This document shows, piece by piece, positions 1 to 7,544 of a stretch of 35,672 nt of DNA; position 1 is the first letter of the stretch; every line of letters starts with the position of its first letter. Source of the stretch: Pseudomonadota bacterium (GTDB taxonomy: Bacteria > Pseudomonadota > Gammaproteobacteria > Xanthomonadales > Xanthomonadaceae); the NCBI GenBank assembly GCA_018240435.1, contig JAFEFT010000043.1:1-35672 (forward strand), written 5' to 3'. The notes below the pieces were generated by a model, which was given only the letters and a program-made list of their open reading frames with translations, did no database searches and was not told the origin of the DNA. The translations under genes were made by a program, and so were the position numbers.

Positions 1-74
1 TTCGTGGTGAGCCCGTCGAACCACACCGCGAAACCCGTTCGTGGTGAGCCTGTCGAACCTCACCGCGAAACCCG
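1..74. repeat. Two tandem copies of a 37-bp repeat
   Basis: Bases 1-37 and 38-74 are the same 37-bp unit, starting TTCGTGGTGAGCC, with two mismatches; a third copy begins at 75 and breaks off. The same TTCGTGGTGAGCCTGTCGAA core recurs at 15522. It lies downstream of rpe. The array may continue to the left of the window. Confidence 0.85.
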
Positions 75-92
75 TTCGCTGGGAGTGCGGCT

Positions 93-764
93 TCAGCGCA
101 CCGCCGCCACCGCCGCCCGCATCGCCGCGATCTCGGCGGCGTAGTCACCTGCGCCGAAGATCGCCGAGCCGGCGACGAAGGTGTCGGCCCCGGCGGCAGC
201 GATCGCGCCGATGTTGTCGGCCTTCACGCCGCCATCGACTTCCAGGCGAATGTCGCGACCGCTGGCATCGATGCGCTCGCGCACGCGACGGATCTTCTCC
301 AGCGCCATCGGGATGAACTTCTGCCCGCCGAAACCGGGGTTGACCGACATCACCAGCACGATGTCGAGCTTGTCGAGCACGAAATCCAGATACTCCAGCG
401 GCGTCGCCGGATTGAACACCAGGCCGGCCTTGCAGCCCGATTCGTGGATCAGCCCGATGGTGCGGTCGATGTGCTCGCTGCCTTCCGGGTGAAAGCTGAT
501 CGAAGTCGCGCCGGCCTTGGCGAAGTCAGGGACGATGCGATCGACCGGTTTCACCATCAGATGCACGTCGATCGGCGCGGTGACGCCGTGCTTGCGCAGC
601 GCCTCGCACAGCAGCGGGCCGATGGTGAGATTGGGGACGTAGTGGTTGTCCATCACGTCGAAGTGGATCCAGTCGGCACCGGCGCGCAGCACCGCGTTGA
701 CTTCGTCGCCCAGACGCGCGAAATCGGCGGAGAGGATCGATGGAGCAATAAGGCATTTCGACAT
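93..764 (-). CDS. rpe: Ribulose-phosphate 3-epimerase
   Basis: Cytosolic enzyme that interconverts D-ribulose 5-phosphate and D-xylulose 5-phosphate in the pentose phosphate pathway. The 223-residue protein is full length for the family and forms a single TIM barrel. Visible motifs are [13 protein letters not shown] (33-45), DVHLM (66-70), [12 protein letters not shown] (139-150) and EVDGGV (175-180). By family knowledge H34, D36, H68 and D177 are the metal ligands, and D36 and D177 the acid/base pair; all are present. The start at 764 gives the usual N-terminus [15 protein letters not shown]. It is transcribed divergently from purC with 113 bp between the starts, and each side has its own -10-like hexamer. 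No sign of damage. Confidence 0.97.
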   Translation of the reverse strand: MSKCLIAPSILSADFARLGDEVNAVLRAGADWIHFDVMDNHYVPNLTIGPLLCEALRKHGVTAPIDVHLMVKPVDRIVPDFAKAGATSISFHPEGSEHIDRTIGLIHESGCKAGLVFNPATPLEYLDFVLDKLDIVLVMSVNPGFGGQKFIPMALEKIRRVRERIDASGRDIRLEVDGGVKADNIGAIAAAGADTFVAGSAIFGAGDYAAEIAAMRAAVAAVR

Positions 765-796
765 CCGGGCCGCCGCGCAGTGATGAATCGACGCAC

Positions 797-802
797 ATTC
801 TA
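797..802 (-). promoter_or_regulatory. Candidate -10 element for rpe
   Basis: TAGAAT on the minus strand, 33 bp upstream of the rpe start. No convincing -35 hexamer is visible at the expected distance, so only the -10 is claimed. Confidence 0.4.
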
Positions 803-845
803 CCGCGCCGCCTCCGCGACGCCTGCGACGATGCGCCGTGGTCGC

Positions 846-851
846 TACAAT
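846..851 (+). promoter_or_regulatory. Candidate -10 element for purC
   Basis: TACAAT, 26 bp upstream of the purC start, in the divergent rpe-purC gap. The -35 region is GC-rich and weak. Confidence 0.4.
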
Positions 852-877
852 GACGCCCTTTTCCGTGGAACCCGCGC

Positions 878-1774
878 ATGGCCACCACCCTGTCGCAATC
901 CGATCTGCCCGGCCTCGAATTGATCCATCGCGGCAAGGTGCGCGACGTCTACGCGCTGCCCGGCAACGAACTGCTGATCGTCGCCAGCGACCGCCTGTCG
1001 GCGTTCGACGTGGTGCTGCCCGACCCGATTCCCGGCAAGGGCGAGATGCTCTGCCAGATCAGCAATTTCTGGTTCGCCAAGACCGCGCACCTGATGCCCA
1101 ACCACCTCACCGGCCGCGATGTTGCCGACGTGCTGCCGCCCGGCACCGACGTCGCGCTGTACGCCAAGCGCGCGGTGGTGACCCGGCGCCTCAAGCCCGT
1201 GCCGGTGGAAGCGATCGCGCGCGGCTATCTGATCGGCAGCGGCTGGAAGGACTACCAGCGCACCGGCCGCGTCAGCGAAATTCGCCTGCCCGATGGCCTG
1301 CGCCAGGCCGAGCAATTGGCCGAACCGATTTTCACGCCCTCGACCAAGGCCGCGGTCGGCGCGCACGACGAGAACATCGGCTTCGATGCCGTGGTCGCGA
1401 CCATCGGCGCCGAACTGGCCGAACAGGTGCGCGCGGCGACGCTTTCGATTTACAAATTCGCCGCCGCCTACGCCGCCCAGCGCGGCATCCTGATCGCCGA
1501 CACCAAACTCGAATTCGGCACCGACGAGAACGGCCGCCTGCGGGTGATGGACGAAATGCTCACCCCGGATTCCTCGCGCTTCTGGCCGGCCGATACCTAC
1601 GAAGTAGGCACCAGCCCGCCGTCGTACGACAAGCAGTTCGTGCGCGATTATCTGGAAACGCTGGACTGGAACAAGACCGCGCCGGGGCCGCGTGTTCCTG
1701 CCGCCATCATCGCGGCGACGCGGGCGAAATATGCCGAGGCCTTGCAGCGGCTGGCGGGGATCGTGCTGGATTGA
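878..1774 (+). CDS. purC: SAICAR synthase (PurC)
   Basis: Phosphoribosylaminoimidazole-succinocarboxamide synthase, the purine pathway step that joins CAIR and aspartate using ATP. The 298-residue length matches the longer, yeast-like class rather than the roughly 240-residue E. coli type. Visible motifs are [11 protein letters not shown] near the N-terminus, [13 protein letters not shown], the conserved segment [27 protein letters not shown], and [14 protein letters not shown] near the C-terminus. The start at 878 gives [20 protein letters not shown]; larger reading frames in other registers are shadows. It runs divergently from rpe and convergently towards hicB. A standalone housekeeping gene with no visible defect. 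Confidence 0.97.
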   Translation: MATTLSQSDLPGLELIHRGKVRDVYALPGNELLIVASDRLSAFDVVLPDPIPGKGEMLCQISNFWFAKTAHLMPNHLTGRDVADVLPPGTDVALYAKRAVVTRRLKPVPVEAIARGYLIGSGWKDYQRTGRVSEIRLPDGLRQAEQLAEPIFTPSTKAAVGAHDENIGFDAVVATIGAELAEQVRAATLSIYKFAAAYAAQRGILIADTKLEFGTDENGRLRVMDEMLTPDSSRFWPADTYEVGTSPPSYDKQFVRDYLETLDWNKTAPGPRVPAAIIAATRAKYAEALQRLAGIVLD

Positions 1775-1785
1775 CTGCCGGTGGA

Positions 1786-1803
1786 GCTCGCCCCTCGGCG
1801 AGC
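1786..1803. terminator. Stem-loop after purC
   Basis: GCTCGCC-CCTC-GGCGAGC is a perfect 7-bp stem with a 4-nt loop, starting 12 bases after the purC stop and between two convergent genes. There is no T-run, so termination is only inferred from position. Confidence 0.4.
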
Positions 1804-1907
1804 ACGGCCGGGGTCAGGTTCAAGACCGAAAGTCGGTGTCGGTAGCAAAAAAGTACCCTTTCACTGGATCAGCACGGCCGAACTGCGCCCGTACGGCGAT
1901 CCGGCAG

Positions 1908-2243
1908 TCAGTCATGAACCTCGCGTTCCAGGGTTTGCGTGACCCATTGGTTCACGCTCACGCCGGCTGCGCTGGCAGCCTCCGTGACCCGAGCATGCAG
2001 TCTGGACGGCAGCCTCAGGACAAACCGGCCGGAGAAATTTCTGCGTGGATCGATGCCCCGCTCCTTGCAGACGGCCAGGAAGGTTGCGAGCGAGCGAGCG
2101 CCTTCAGCGCGCAGCGCGGCAACACTGCTTGCGTAGAAATCAGCGCCGCCATTGAGCCCGGTGAACTCCCCGCGGAACTGGCCCAGATCCGGGTCGAAAC
2201 TGATCACGGCCGTATGACCATTGATGTTCATGAGGTTGTTCAT
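1908..2243 (-). CDS. hicB: HicB-family antitoxin
   Basis: Antitoxin of a type II toxin-antitoxin pair; it neutralises HicA by binding and normally represses its own operon. The 111-residue protein has an N-terminal HicB fold (about 1-65, including FDPDLGQFRGEFTGLNG) followed by a C-terminal ribbon-helix-helix segment (about 70-108, SGRFVLRLPSRLHARVTEAA) that should bind DNA. I chose the ATG at 2243 because it overlaps the hicA stop codon as ATGA (2240-2243), the usual coupling in toxin-first hicAB operons, and because residues upstream of it in the longer frame are hicA read in the wrong register. It is convergent with purC. Confidence 0.9.
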   Translation of the reverse strand: MNNLMNINGHTAVISFDPDLGQFRGEFTGLNGGADFYASSVAALRAEGARSLATFLAVCKERGIDPRRNFSGRFVLRLPSRLHARVTEAASAAGVSVNQWVTQTLEREVHD

Positions 2244-2494
2244 GGGGCTGCTCCGTGGGATTCCAGCCATTTGCGGATACTGGCCACCGCACCTTTGTCC
2301 GTGACGGGCTGTGGATGTGGCCGGTGATACACCTGCACCTCGCCGAACAGGATCACGGCAACACGCGACCCTTCTCGCTGCTCGACTTCTGCGCCCAACG
2401 CCTTGAACAGTGCCTCGATGTCTCGCCACGGGATATTGGCGGACGTCGGATGGGCGAAGATCGAAGCAAGAGTGCTGGCGTGCTTGCGTTTCAC
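2240..2494 (-). CDS. hicA: HicA-family toxin
   Basis: Small toxin, presumed mRNA interferase, of the HicA/YcfA family (dsRNA-binding-like fold). It has 84 residues with a GTG start; first gene of the hicAB operon with a 4-bp overlap into hicB. Helix 1 is WRDIEALFKALGAEVEQ (23-39). In the classical family the strand after this carries GSHH with the catalytic histidine; here the positions read GSRV (42-45), while two histidines occur later in HRPHP (57-61). This GSRV...HRPHP form is, as I recall, a recognised subgroup with the same gene order, so it is more likely a variant than an inactive copy. The ending DKGAVASIRKWLESHG is typical. Confidence 0.9.
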   Translation of the reverse strand: MKRKHASTLASIFAHPTSANIPWRDIEALFKALGAEVEQREGSRVAVILFGEVQVYHRPHPQPVTDKGAVASIRKWLESHGAAP

Positions 2495-2501
2495 TTGTTT
2501 A

Positions 2502-2519
2502 CAGTATCACTAACTGATA
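2502..2519 (-). promoter_or_regulatory. Candidate HicB operator upstream of hicA
   Basis: Bases 2505-2519 are the inverted repeat TATCA-CTAAC-TGATA, which also contains nested CAGT (2502-2505) and ACTG (2513-2516) arms. It begins 11 bp upstream of the hicA GTG, and on the minus strand it includes a -10-like GATACT. A ribbon-helix-helix antitoxin such as HicB would be expected to bind here. It is AT-rich compared with its surroundings. Confidence 0.5.
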
Positions 2520-2545
2520 TCGATTTGCGCCAACCGATCACGCAT

Positions 2546-3436
2546 TCACGAATCCACCCCACCCACGCCGAACATCGCTGGTGTCGGCGCGAACGGCCGC
2601 GGCGCATAACCAAAATCGCGGCGCGCATCGCCGGCGTCGAATACCTGATCGACCTGCAGGCGCTCGAGCATGCCGGATTCGATGCCGTCGGCGGCGCCGA
2701 CGCCGCGCGCGGCCAGTAGCGCCAACCGGAACAGCGGCATCGGCAACCGCCGCAGGCGCGGCCGCCGCGGCAGGCAGTCGAGCAGGCGTTGCACCATCGC
2801 ATCGAACGCAATCGTTTCGCCGCCGGGCAGATCGTAGGCGCGGCTTGTCAGCGCAGGCGCTTGCGCGAGCGTCACTGCCGCCGCCGCCAGGTCGTCGACA
2901 TGCACCGGCTGGCGGCGGCCGGCCGCACCGCGCGGCAGCACGAAAAAACCGCGCCGTTGCGCGAACGCGGCGATGCGCGTCAGCGTACGGTCGCGGCCAC
3001 GGCCGTAGATCAGCGTCGGCCGCAGCACGGTGGCGGCAAATCCGTTTCGGTCGGCGCAGGCGAACAGATCTTCCTCGGCGTCGCGCAGGCGCGCGGCGAG
3101 CGCGCGTTCAGCCAACGCGGCCGCGCTGGCCTTGGTCGCCATGCTGGTCGATCCGAACGCGATCACGCGCACCGCCACCGCGCCGACGCGGGCCTGCCAG
3201 CGCACAAAGGCATCGAGTGGGCCGAGGCTGAATACCACGTCGAAGTCGCCGCTCGGCCGCGCCAGCGCGCCATCGAGCGCGCCCACCCACCAGCGCAGGC
3301 CATCACCGGGCGCACGCGCTTGCCGCGAGACCGCCAGCACCTCGTAACCGGCAGCACGCAGCAGCGGCAACAACCCGTCGCCGAGTTGGCCGCTGCCGCC
3401 GAACACCAGCGCGCGTGGCACGGCGGTGTTCGTCAA
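2546..3436 (-). CDS. NAD(P)-binding epimerase/dehydratase-like SDR protein
   Basis: Atypical short-chain dehydrogenase/reductase of 296 residues with an N-terminal Rossmann fold. The dinucleotide-binding glycines are in VFGGSGQLGDGLLPLL (about 11-26). Further landmarks are ASTSMAT-like IAFGSTSMATK, LRPTLIYGRGRDRTL, QPVHVDDLAAA and YDLPGGETIAFD, all typical of sugar-nucleotide epimerase or complex-I NDUFA9-like proteins. The canonical YxxxK catalytic pair is not evident, so it may bind a nucleotide without being a classical dehydrogenase. The gene starts 4 bp after the hmgA stop on the same strand, so it is probably co-transcribed with hmgA, but no substrate can be inferred. The C-terminus approaches the hicAB promoter region. 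Confidence 0.85.
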   Translation of the reverse strand: MTNTAVPRALVFGGSGQLGDGLLPLLRAAGYEVLAVSRQARAPGDGLRWWVGALDGALARPSGDFDVVFSLGPLDAFVRWQARVGAVAVRVIAFGSTSMATKASAAALAERALAARLRDAEEDLFACADRNGFAATVLRPTLIYGRGRDRTLTRIAAFAQRRGFFVLPRGAAGRRQPVHVDDLAAAAVTLAQAPALTSRAYDLPGGETIAFDAMVQRLLDCLPRRPRLRRLPMPLFRLALLAARGVGAADGIESGMLERLQVDQVFDAGDARRDFGYAPRPFAPTPAMFGVGGVDS

Positions 3437-3440
3437 CGGC

Positions 3441-4742
3441 TCACGCCGGCGGCGTGAAGTGGCGCGCCAGGCCCTGCCAGCACTGCCAGTAGTCGCGCTG
3501 CAACTCGGCTGCCGCCAGCGCCTGCGCGGTCGGATGAATCACCGCACGGGTCTCGAACATGATCGCCATGGTGTCGGCGATCACATCGGGCTTGGTCAGA
3601 TCGGCGGCGCTGGCCTTGGCGAAGGTCGCCGCATCCGGGCCGTGCCCGCTCATGCAGTTGTGCAGCGAACAGCCGCCGGGCAGGAAGCCGTCGGCCTTGG
3701 CGTCGTACACGCCATGCACCAGGCCCATGAACTCGCTGGCGATGTTGCGATGGAACCACGGTGGCCGGAAGGTGTCCTGCGCCACCAGCCAGCGCGGCGG
3801 GAAGATCGCGAAGTCGACGTTGCTTGTGCCGGGGGTGTCGCTGGGCGAGTGCAGCACCAGGAAGATCGACGGGTCGGGATGGTCGTAGCTGATCGAGCCG
3901 ATGGTGTTGAAGCGGCGCAGGTCGTAGCGATACGGCGCGCAATTGCCGTGCCAGCCGACCACATCGAGCGGGCTGTGCCCGATCGGCGCCCGCCACAGGT
4001 GCCCCTGGAACTTGGTGACCAGTTCGAAATCGCCCTCCACATCTTCGAACGCCGCCACCGGATATTCGAAATCACGCGGGTTGGCCAGGCCATTGCTGCC
4101 GATCGGGCCGAGGTCGGGCAATTTCAGCAAGGCGCCGAAGTTTTCGCAGACATAGCCGCTGGCGTGGCCATCGGGCAGACCGACGCGAAAACGCACACCG
4201 CGCGGGATCACCGCGATCTGCTGCGGCTCGACGTCGAGCACGCCCAGCTCGGTGGCGATGTGCAGTCGCCCCTGCTGCGGCACGATCAGCAACTCGCCAT
4301 CGGCATCGCAGAAAAAGCGCATCTGCATCGATCGATTGGCCGCGTACAGATGGATGCCGATGCCATTGCCCGCGGCCGGGCTGCCATTGCCGGCGACGGT
4401 GAACAGGCCGTCGAGAAAGTCCGTCGGCGTGGTCGGCAGCGGGCGCGGGCTCCAGCGCAACCGCTCGGGGCTGGTCGGAGTGTCGCCGAAACGATTGTGG
4501 AAGGTGCTGTCGGCCAGCAATTCAAACGCGCCATGCACCGCCGCCGGCCGGATGCGATACAGCCAGCTGCGGCGATTGGCGTGGCGCGGTGCGGTGAACG
4601 CGGTGCCGGTGAGTTGTTCGGCATACAAGCCGTGCGCCACCCGTTGCGGCGAATTGCGCCCGGCGGGCAACGTGCCGGCGATGGCTTCGGTGGAAAACTC
4701 GTTGCCGAAGCCGGTCATGTAGTGGTGGTGCGTCATCGTCAT
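3441..4742 (-). CDS. hmgA: Homogentisate 1,2-dioxygenase
   Basis: Cytosolic non-haem iron enzyme that opens the homogentisate ring to maleylacetoacetate in tyrosine and phenylalanine catabolism. The protein has 433 residues, normal for bacterial HmgA. It starts with the diagnostic [13 protein letters not shown] and RNSPQ. Iron ligands by family alignment are H331 and E337 (in [11 protein letters not shown]) and H367 (in SGHGPDA); the [10 protein letters not shown] stretch is also conserved. The ATG at 4742 has an AGGA ribosome binding site 9 nt upstream and overlaps the stop of the DUF559 gene as ATGA. The SDR gene follows 4 bp downstream. The next pathway genes (maleylacetoacetate isomerase, fumarylacetoacetase) are not in the window. 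Loss of this step typically gives pyomelanin. Confidence 0.97.
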   Translation of the reverse strand: MTMTHHHYMTGFGNEFSTEAIAGTLPAGRNSPQRVAHGLYAEQLTGTAFTAPRHANRRSWLYRIRPAAVHGAFELLADSTFHNRFGDTPTSPERLRWSPRPLPTTPTDFLDGLFTVAGNGSPAAGNGIGIHLYAANRSMQMRFFCDADGELLIVPQQGRLHIATELGVLDVEPQQIAVIPRGVRFRVGLPDGHASGYVCENFGALLKLPDLGPIGSNGLANPRDFEYPVAAFEDVEGDFELVTKFQGHLWRAPIGHSPLDVVGWHGNCAPYRYDLRRFNTIGSISYDHPDPSIFLVLHSPSDTPGTSNVDFAIFPPRWLVAQDTFRPPWFHRNIASEFMGLVHGVYDAKADGFLPGGCSLHNCMSGHGPDAATFAKASAADLTKPDVIADTMAIMFETRAVIHPTAQALAAAELQRDYWQCWQGLARHFTPPA

Positions 4743-5422
4743 GGTCTGAATTCCTGTTCGGGTTCATTCGCTTGAAGTGTCTCTCCCGGCGGGAGATGCG
4801 CTGGGCCGGGCTCAGCCTGACCTTCACGAAGCCGGGCTTTCAGCCCCTCTCCCGACGGGAGAGGGGTTGGGAGTGTCCGTGCTGGCGACGGCGGACGCCG
4901 TGCTTTCAGCCGGCAGCGATCCTTCGCGCCGCCGCGCAAACCGGTCGGTGTACGCGACGGCGAACGCGGCGCTTTCAGCCCCTCTCCCGACGGGAGATGG
5001 TTTGGCGACGGCGGATACGGTGCTTTCAGCCCCTCTCCCAACGGGAGAGGGGTTGGGGTGAGGGGCCGCCCTCCGACAGCGTTCAAGATCGCCTCCAGCA
5101 CGGCCTCTGTTCGGGTCAGTACATCGTTGTCCCAGAACCGCATCACCTTCATGCCATGCGCCTCGAGAAACCGCGTGCGCGCCGCGTCGGCCACCTCATC
5201 GTGCTGCGATCCATCCAGTTCGATGACCAGCATTGCGGCTTCGCAGAAGAAATCGACGATATAAGGCGGCACCGGATGCTGGCGTCTGAACTTCAACCCG
5301 TTCAATCGACGAGCGCGCAGATGAAACCACAGCTCGCGCTCGGCATCGGTCGATGAAACCCGCAGCTCACGCACACGATCGAGCACAAGCGAGTCGTTGG
5401 GTGGACGAAGATGTGTCGGCAT
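4739..5422 (-). CDS. DUF559-domain protein with repeat-derived C-terminal tail
   Basis: Residues 1-118 form a complete DUF559 domain, related to very-short-patch-repair-like nucleases: [66 protein letters not shown]. The D of VDFF and the ELDGSQH motif are the presumed nuclease residues. Family members usually end about here. Residues 119-227 instead are low-complexity, Pro/Gly/Leu-rich, with LPSGEGLKA-like phrases repeated several times. The DNA behind them is an array of palindromic intergenic repeats (4781-5063) that happens to lack stop codons in this frame. The frame ends in an ATGA overlap with hmgA. Whether the tail is made in the cell is uncertain; the domain itself is secure. No biochemical role is known to me. 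Confidence 0.8.
   Translation of the reverse strand: MPTHLRPPNDSLVLDRVRELRVSSTDAERELWFHLRARRLNGLKFRRQHPVPPYIVDFFCEAAMLVIELDGSQHDEVADAARTRFLEAHGMKVMRFWDNDVLTRTEAVLEAILNAVGGRPLTPTPLPLGEGLKAPYPPSPNHLPSGEGLKAPRSPSRTPTGLRGGAKDRCRLKARRPPSPARTLPTPLPSGEGLKARLREGQAEPGPAHLPPGETLQANEPEQEFRP
4781..5063. repeat. Array of palindromic REP-like repeats inside the DUF559 gene
   Basis: Several copies of a unit with the core CCCCTCTCCCGACGGGAG, a stem CTCTCCC/GGGAGAG, occur near 4849, 4980 and 5031, with a shorter relative near 4781. Copies are preceded by GCTTTCAGCC (near 4832, 4901, 4970 and 5020), so the array also has a tandem character. The same family is found at 5426, 5610, 17585 and elsewhere in this window. 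Confidence 0.85.
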
Positions 5423-5425
5423 TCG

Positions 5426-5466
5426 GCCCCTCTCCCCAACCCTCTCCCGTCGGGAGAGGGGCTTTC
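5426..5466. repeat. Palindromic REP-like repeat upstream of the DUF559 gene
   Basis: A copy of the same family, with CCCTCTCCCG-TC-GGGAGAGGG as its main hairpin, immediately upstream of the DUF559 start at 5422. The gap 5423-5759 between that gene and hppD holds only this copy, a second at 5610-5646, and about 140 bp of unremarkable sequence between them. Confidence 0.8.
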
Positions 5467-5609
5467 CAATGGCGAATTGCGCAACTCGACGGCCTGCTGC
5501 TCACAGTCATGTCGTCCAGGGCAGCGGAGCTTCCATCCTCGCGCGCGCTCACGCAGCAAGCGCCACAACGCCACTCAACCTCCCGCCCCGACACATCATC
5601 CGGGTCAAG

Positions 5610-5646
5610 CCCCTCTCCCGCCGGGAGAGGGGTTGGGGTGAGGGGT
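5610..5646. repeat. Palindromic REP-like repeat downstream of hppD
   Basis: CCCCTCTCCCGCCGGGAGAG followed by GGGTTGGGGTGAGGGG, the full-length form of the repeat. It starts 114 bp past the hppD stop and could act as a transcript end or stabiliser. Confidence 0.8.
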
Positions 5647-5759
5647 CGGTCGCCAGGCCCACTCCCGATCGCCTCACACCCCTTTGCGGGACGATCCATC
5701 CTCTTGCAGCGCCGAACAATCCGTCACCGCAGATGATGTCTCCGAGCCCGCGCCAACCC

Positions 5760-6872
5760 TCAGAGCACCCCGCGCTTGATCTGGTCGCGCTCGATCGATT
5801 CGAACAGCGCCTGGAAATTGCCCTCGCCGAAACCTTCGTTGCCCTTGCGCTGGATGATCTCGAAGAAGATCGGCCCGATGCAGTTCTGGGTGAAGATCTG
5901 CAGCAGCTTGCGCTGCTTGGTCTCCGGGTCGGCATCGATCAGGATCTTGTTGCGGCGCAGGCGCGGCACGTCCTCGCCGTGGTTGGGCACGCGCGCGTCG
6001 ATGACATCGAAATAGGTGTCGGGGGTATCGAGGAACTCCACCCCGGCGGCATGCATGCGCTCGACGGTGGCGTAGATGTCGTCGGTGAAGCAGGCGATGT
6101 GCTGGATGCCCTCGCCGTGATACTGGTCGAGGTACTCGTTGATCTGGCTCTTGGGGTCGGACGACTGGTTGAGCGGAATGCGCACGATGCCATCCGGCGC
6201 GGTCATCGCCTTCGACACCAGCCCGGTCTTCAGGCCCTTGATGTCGAAGTAGCGGATCTCGCGGAAGTTGAACAGCTTCTCGTAGTAGTCGGCCCACTTC
6301 TCCATGTTGCCGAAGTAGAGGTTGTGGGTGAGGTGGTCGATGAAGGTCAGCCCGAAGCCGGCCGGGTTCTGCTCGGCGCCGGCGATCGGCTCGTAGTCGA
6401 AGTCGTAGATGCTGCCGGCATCGCCGTAGCGATCGACCAGATACAGCATGCAATCGCCAATGCCCTTGACCACCGGTGCCGGCACCGCCTTGCTGGCCTC
6501 GTGATGGCCGATCGCCTCGCCGCCGCGCGCCAGCACCTCGTCGCGCACCTGATGCGCCGGACGCGAGACGCGAATGGCGAAACCGCAGGCGCAGGGCCCG
6601 TGCTTGCCGGCGAAATCGGCGGCGAAAGCGTCGGCCTCCTCGTTGACGAGGAAGTTCACCCCACCTTGGCGATAGAGCGTGATCGGCCGCGACTTGTGGC
6701 GCATCGTGGCGGCAAAACCCATGCGCCGGAACAGCGCATGCAGGGCATCGAAGCCCGCGCGGTCGGGCGCGGAAAACTCGACGAATTCGAAGCCGTCGAT
6801 GCCCATCGGATTGGGGAACGTGGTCGGCTTGATGCCGAGATTGGGCTGCGGGCTGTGCACCTGTGCGTTCAT
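5760..6872 (-). CDS. hppD: 4-hydroxyphenylpyruvate dioxygenase
   Basis: Non-haem iron enzyme that converts 4-hydroxyphenylpyruvate to homogentisate, the step before HmgA. The protein has 370 residues and two vicinal-oxygen-chelate halves. Iron ligands by family knowledge are H180 (FIDHLTHNL), H258 (GIQHIACF) and E338 (FFEIIQRKG), all present; the C-terminal helix EGNFQALFESIERDQIKRGVL region is conserved. I chose the ATG at 6872 (MNAQVHSPQPN) because 48 further in-frame codons upstream are Arg/Gly-rich, run through the promoter and overlap marR. It is divergent from the MarR gene, with the promoter and candidate operator at 6908-6936. Confidence 0.97.
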   Translation of the reverse strand: MNAQVHSPQPNLGIKPTTFPNPMGIDGFEFVEFSAPDRAGFDALHALFRRMGFAATMRHKSRPITLYRQGGVNFLVNEEADAFAADFAGKHGPCACGFAIRVSRPAHQVRDEVLARGGEAIGHHEASKAVPAPVVKGIGDCMLYLVDRYGDAGSIYDFDYEPIAGAEQNPAGFGLTFIDHLTHNLYFGNMEKWADYYEKLFNFREIRYFDIKGLKTGLVSKAMTAPDGIVRIPLNQSSDPKSQINEYLDQYHGEGIQHIACFTDDIYATVERMHAAGVEFLDTPDTYFDVIDARVPNHGEDVPRLRRNKILIDADPETKQRKLLQIFTQNCIGPIFFEIIQRKGNEGFGEGNFQALFESIERDQIKRGVL

Positions 6873-6907
6873 GGCGATCTCGCGGCGCTTGCTGGGGGTG
6901 AGCCGGG

Positions 6908-6936
6908 ATGATAGTTTCATGTGAAACCAATCGCAA
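6908..6936 (-). promoter_or_regulatory. hppD promoter with palindromic MarR-type operator in the spacer
   Basis: On the minus strand TTGCGA (6936-6931) and TATCAT (6913-6908) are separated by exactly 17 bp, a good sigma-70 arrangement ending 36 bp upstream of the hppD start. The spacer holds GTTTCA-TG-TGAAAC (6914-6927), a perfect 6+2+6 inverted repeat. A dimeric MarR protein bound there would block RNA polymerase. The regulator gene starts 62 bp away on the other strand. Binding is inferred, not shown. Confidence 0.65.
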
Positions 6937-6997
6937 GCCGCACCGCCGCAACGATGCCCACCGCACAGCCGCCGCCGCGCCACCCCAGCACGAGCCG

Positions 6998-7480
6998 ATG
7001 AACCGACCCGACCCACCCGCCCACGCCGTGCTCGAACTCGAGCGCTTCCTGCCCTACCGGCTGTCGGTGCTGACCAATCGCATCAGCCAGGACATCGCCC
7101 GCCTGTATGCCGATCGCTTCGCGCTGGGCGTGACCGAATGGCGAGTGATCGCGGTGCTGGGCCGCTACCCGGGGCTGTCGGCCAACGAACTGGCCGAACG
7201 CACGGCGATGGACAAGGTCGCGGTCAGCCGTGCGCTGGCGCGCCTGGCGCGCGATGGCCGCGTCAAACGCAGCACGCACGGCGGCGATCGCCGGCGCTCG
7301 GTGCTGACGCTGTCGGTCAAGGGCCAGCGCATCTACGACCAGATCACGCCGCTGGCGCTGCAACTGGAATGCGACCTGCTCGCCGGCATCGACGACGCCG
7401 ACCGCGCCGCGCTGGCGCGCATCCTCGATCGACTCGACGTCGCCGAAAAGCAGCGTCGGGTCGCGGTCGCGCCGCGCTGA
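6998..7480 (+). CDS. MarR-family transcriptional regulator
   Basis: Winged helix-turn-helix dimer of 160 residues. The DNA-binding part spans about 45-110: TEWRVIAVLGRYPGLSANEL, the recognition helix region DKVAVSRALARLARDG, and the wing with RSTHGGDRRRSVLTL, which holds the conserved D-R-R. I prefer the ATG at 6998 over an upstream in-frame start at 6908, which would place coding sequence across the hppD promoter and add an Arg/His-rich unstructured leader. It is divergent from hppD and probably represses it, perhaps sensing a tyrosine catabolite such as hydroxyphenylpyruvate or homogentisate (inference from position). It is followed, convergently, by a POT transporter gene 64 bp away. Confidence 0.92.
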   Translation: MNRPDPPAHAVLELERFLPYRLSVLTNRISQDIARLYADRFALGVTEWRVIAVLGRYPGLSANELAERTAMDKVAVSRALARLARDGRVKRSTHGGDRRRSVLTLSVKGQRIYDQITPLALQLECDLLAGIDDADRAALARILDRLDVAEKQRRVAVAPR

Positions 7481-7544
7481 CGGGCGCGCCGGGCGGCCTG
7501 CTGCCGCTTGCGACCAGAAGGCTGGCTTGCAGCGACGGCCCGAA

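Noticed and set aside
1804-1907. GGGGTCAGGTTC-containing stretch after purC considered as a mobile-element end
   Set aside because: Only a short vague resemblance to REP-transposase ends, with no second end or gene.
6873-7016. Upstream start for hppD at 7016
   Set aside because: It would translate through the hppD promoter and operator and overlap marR; residues are not family-like.
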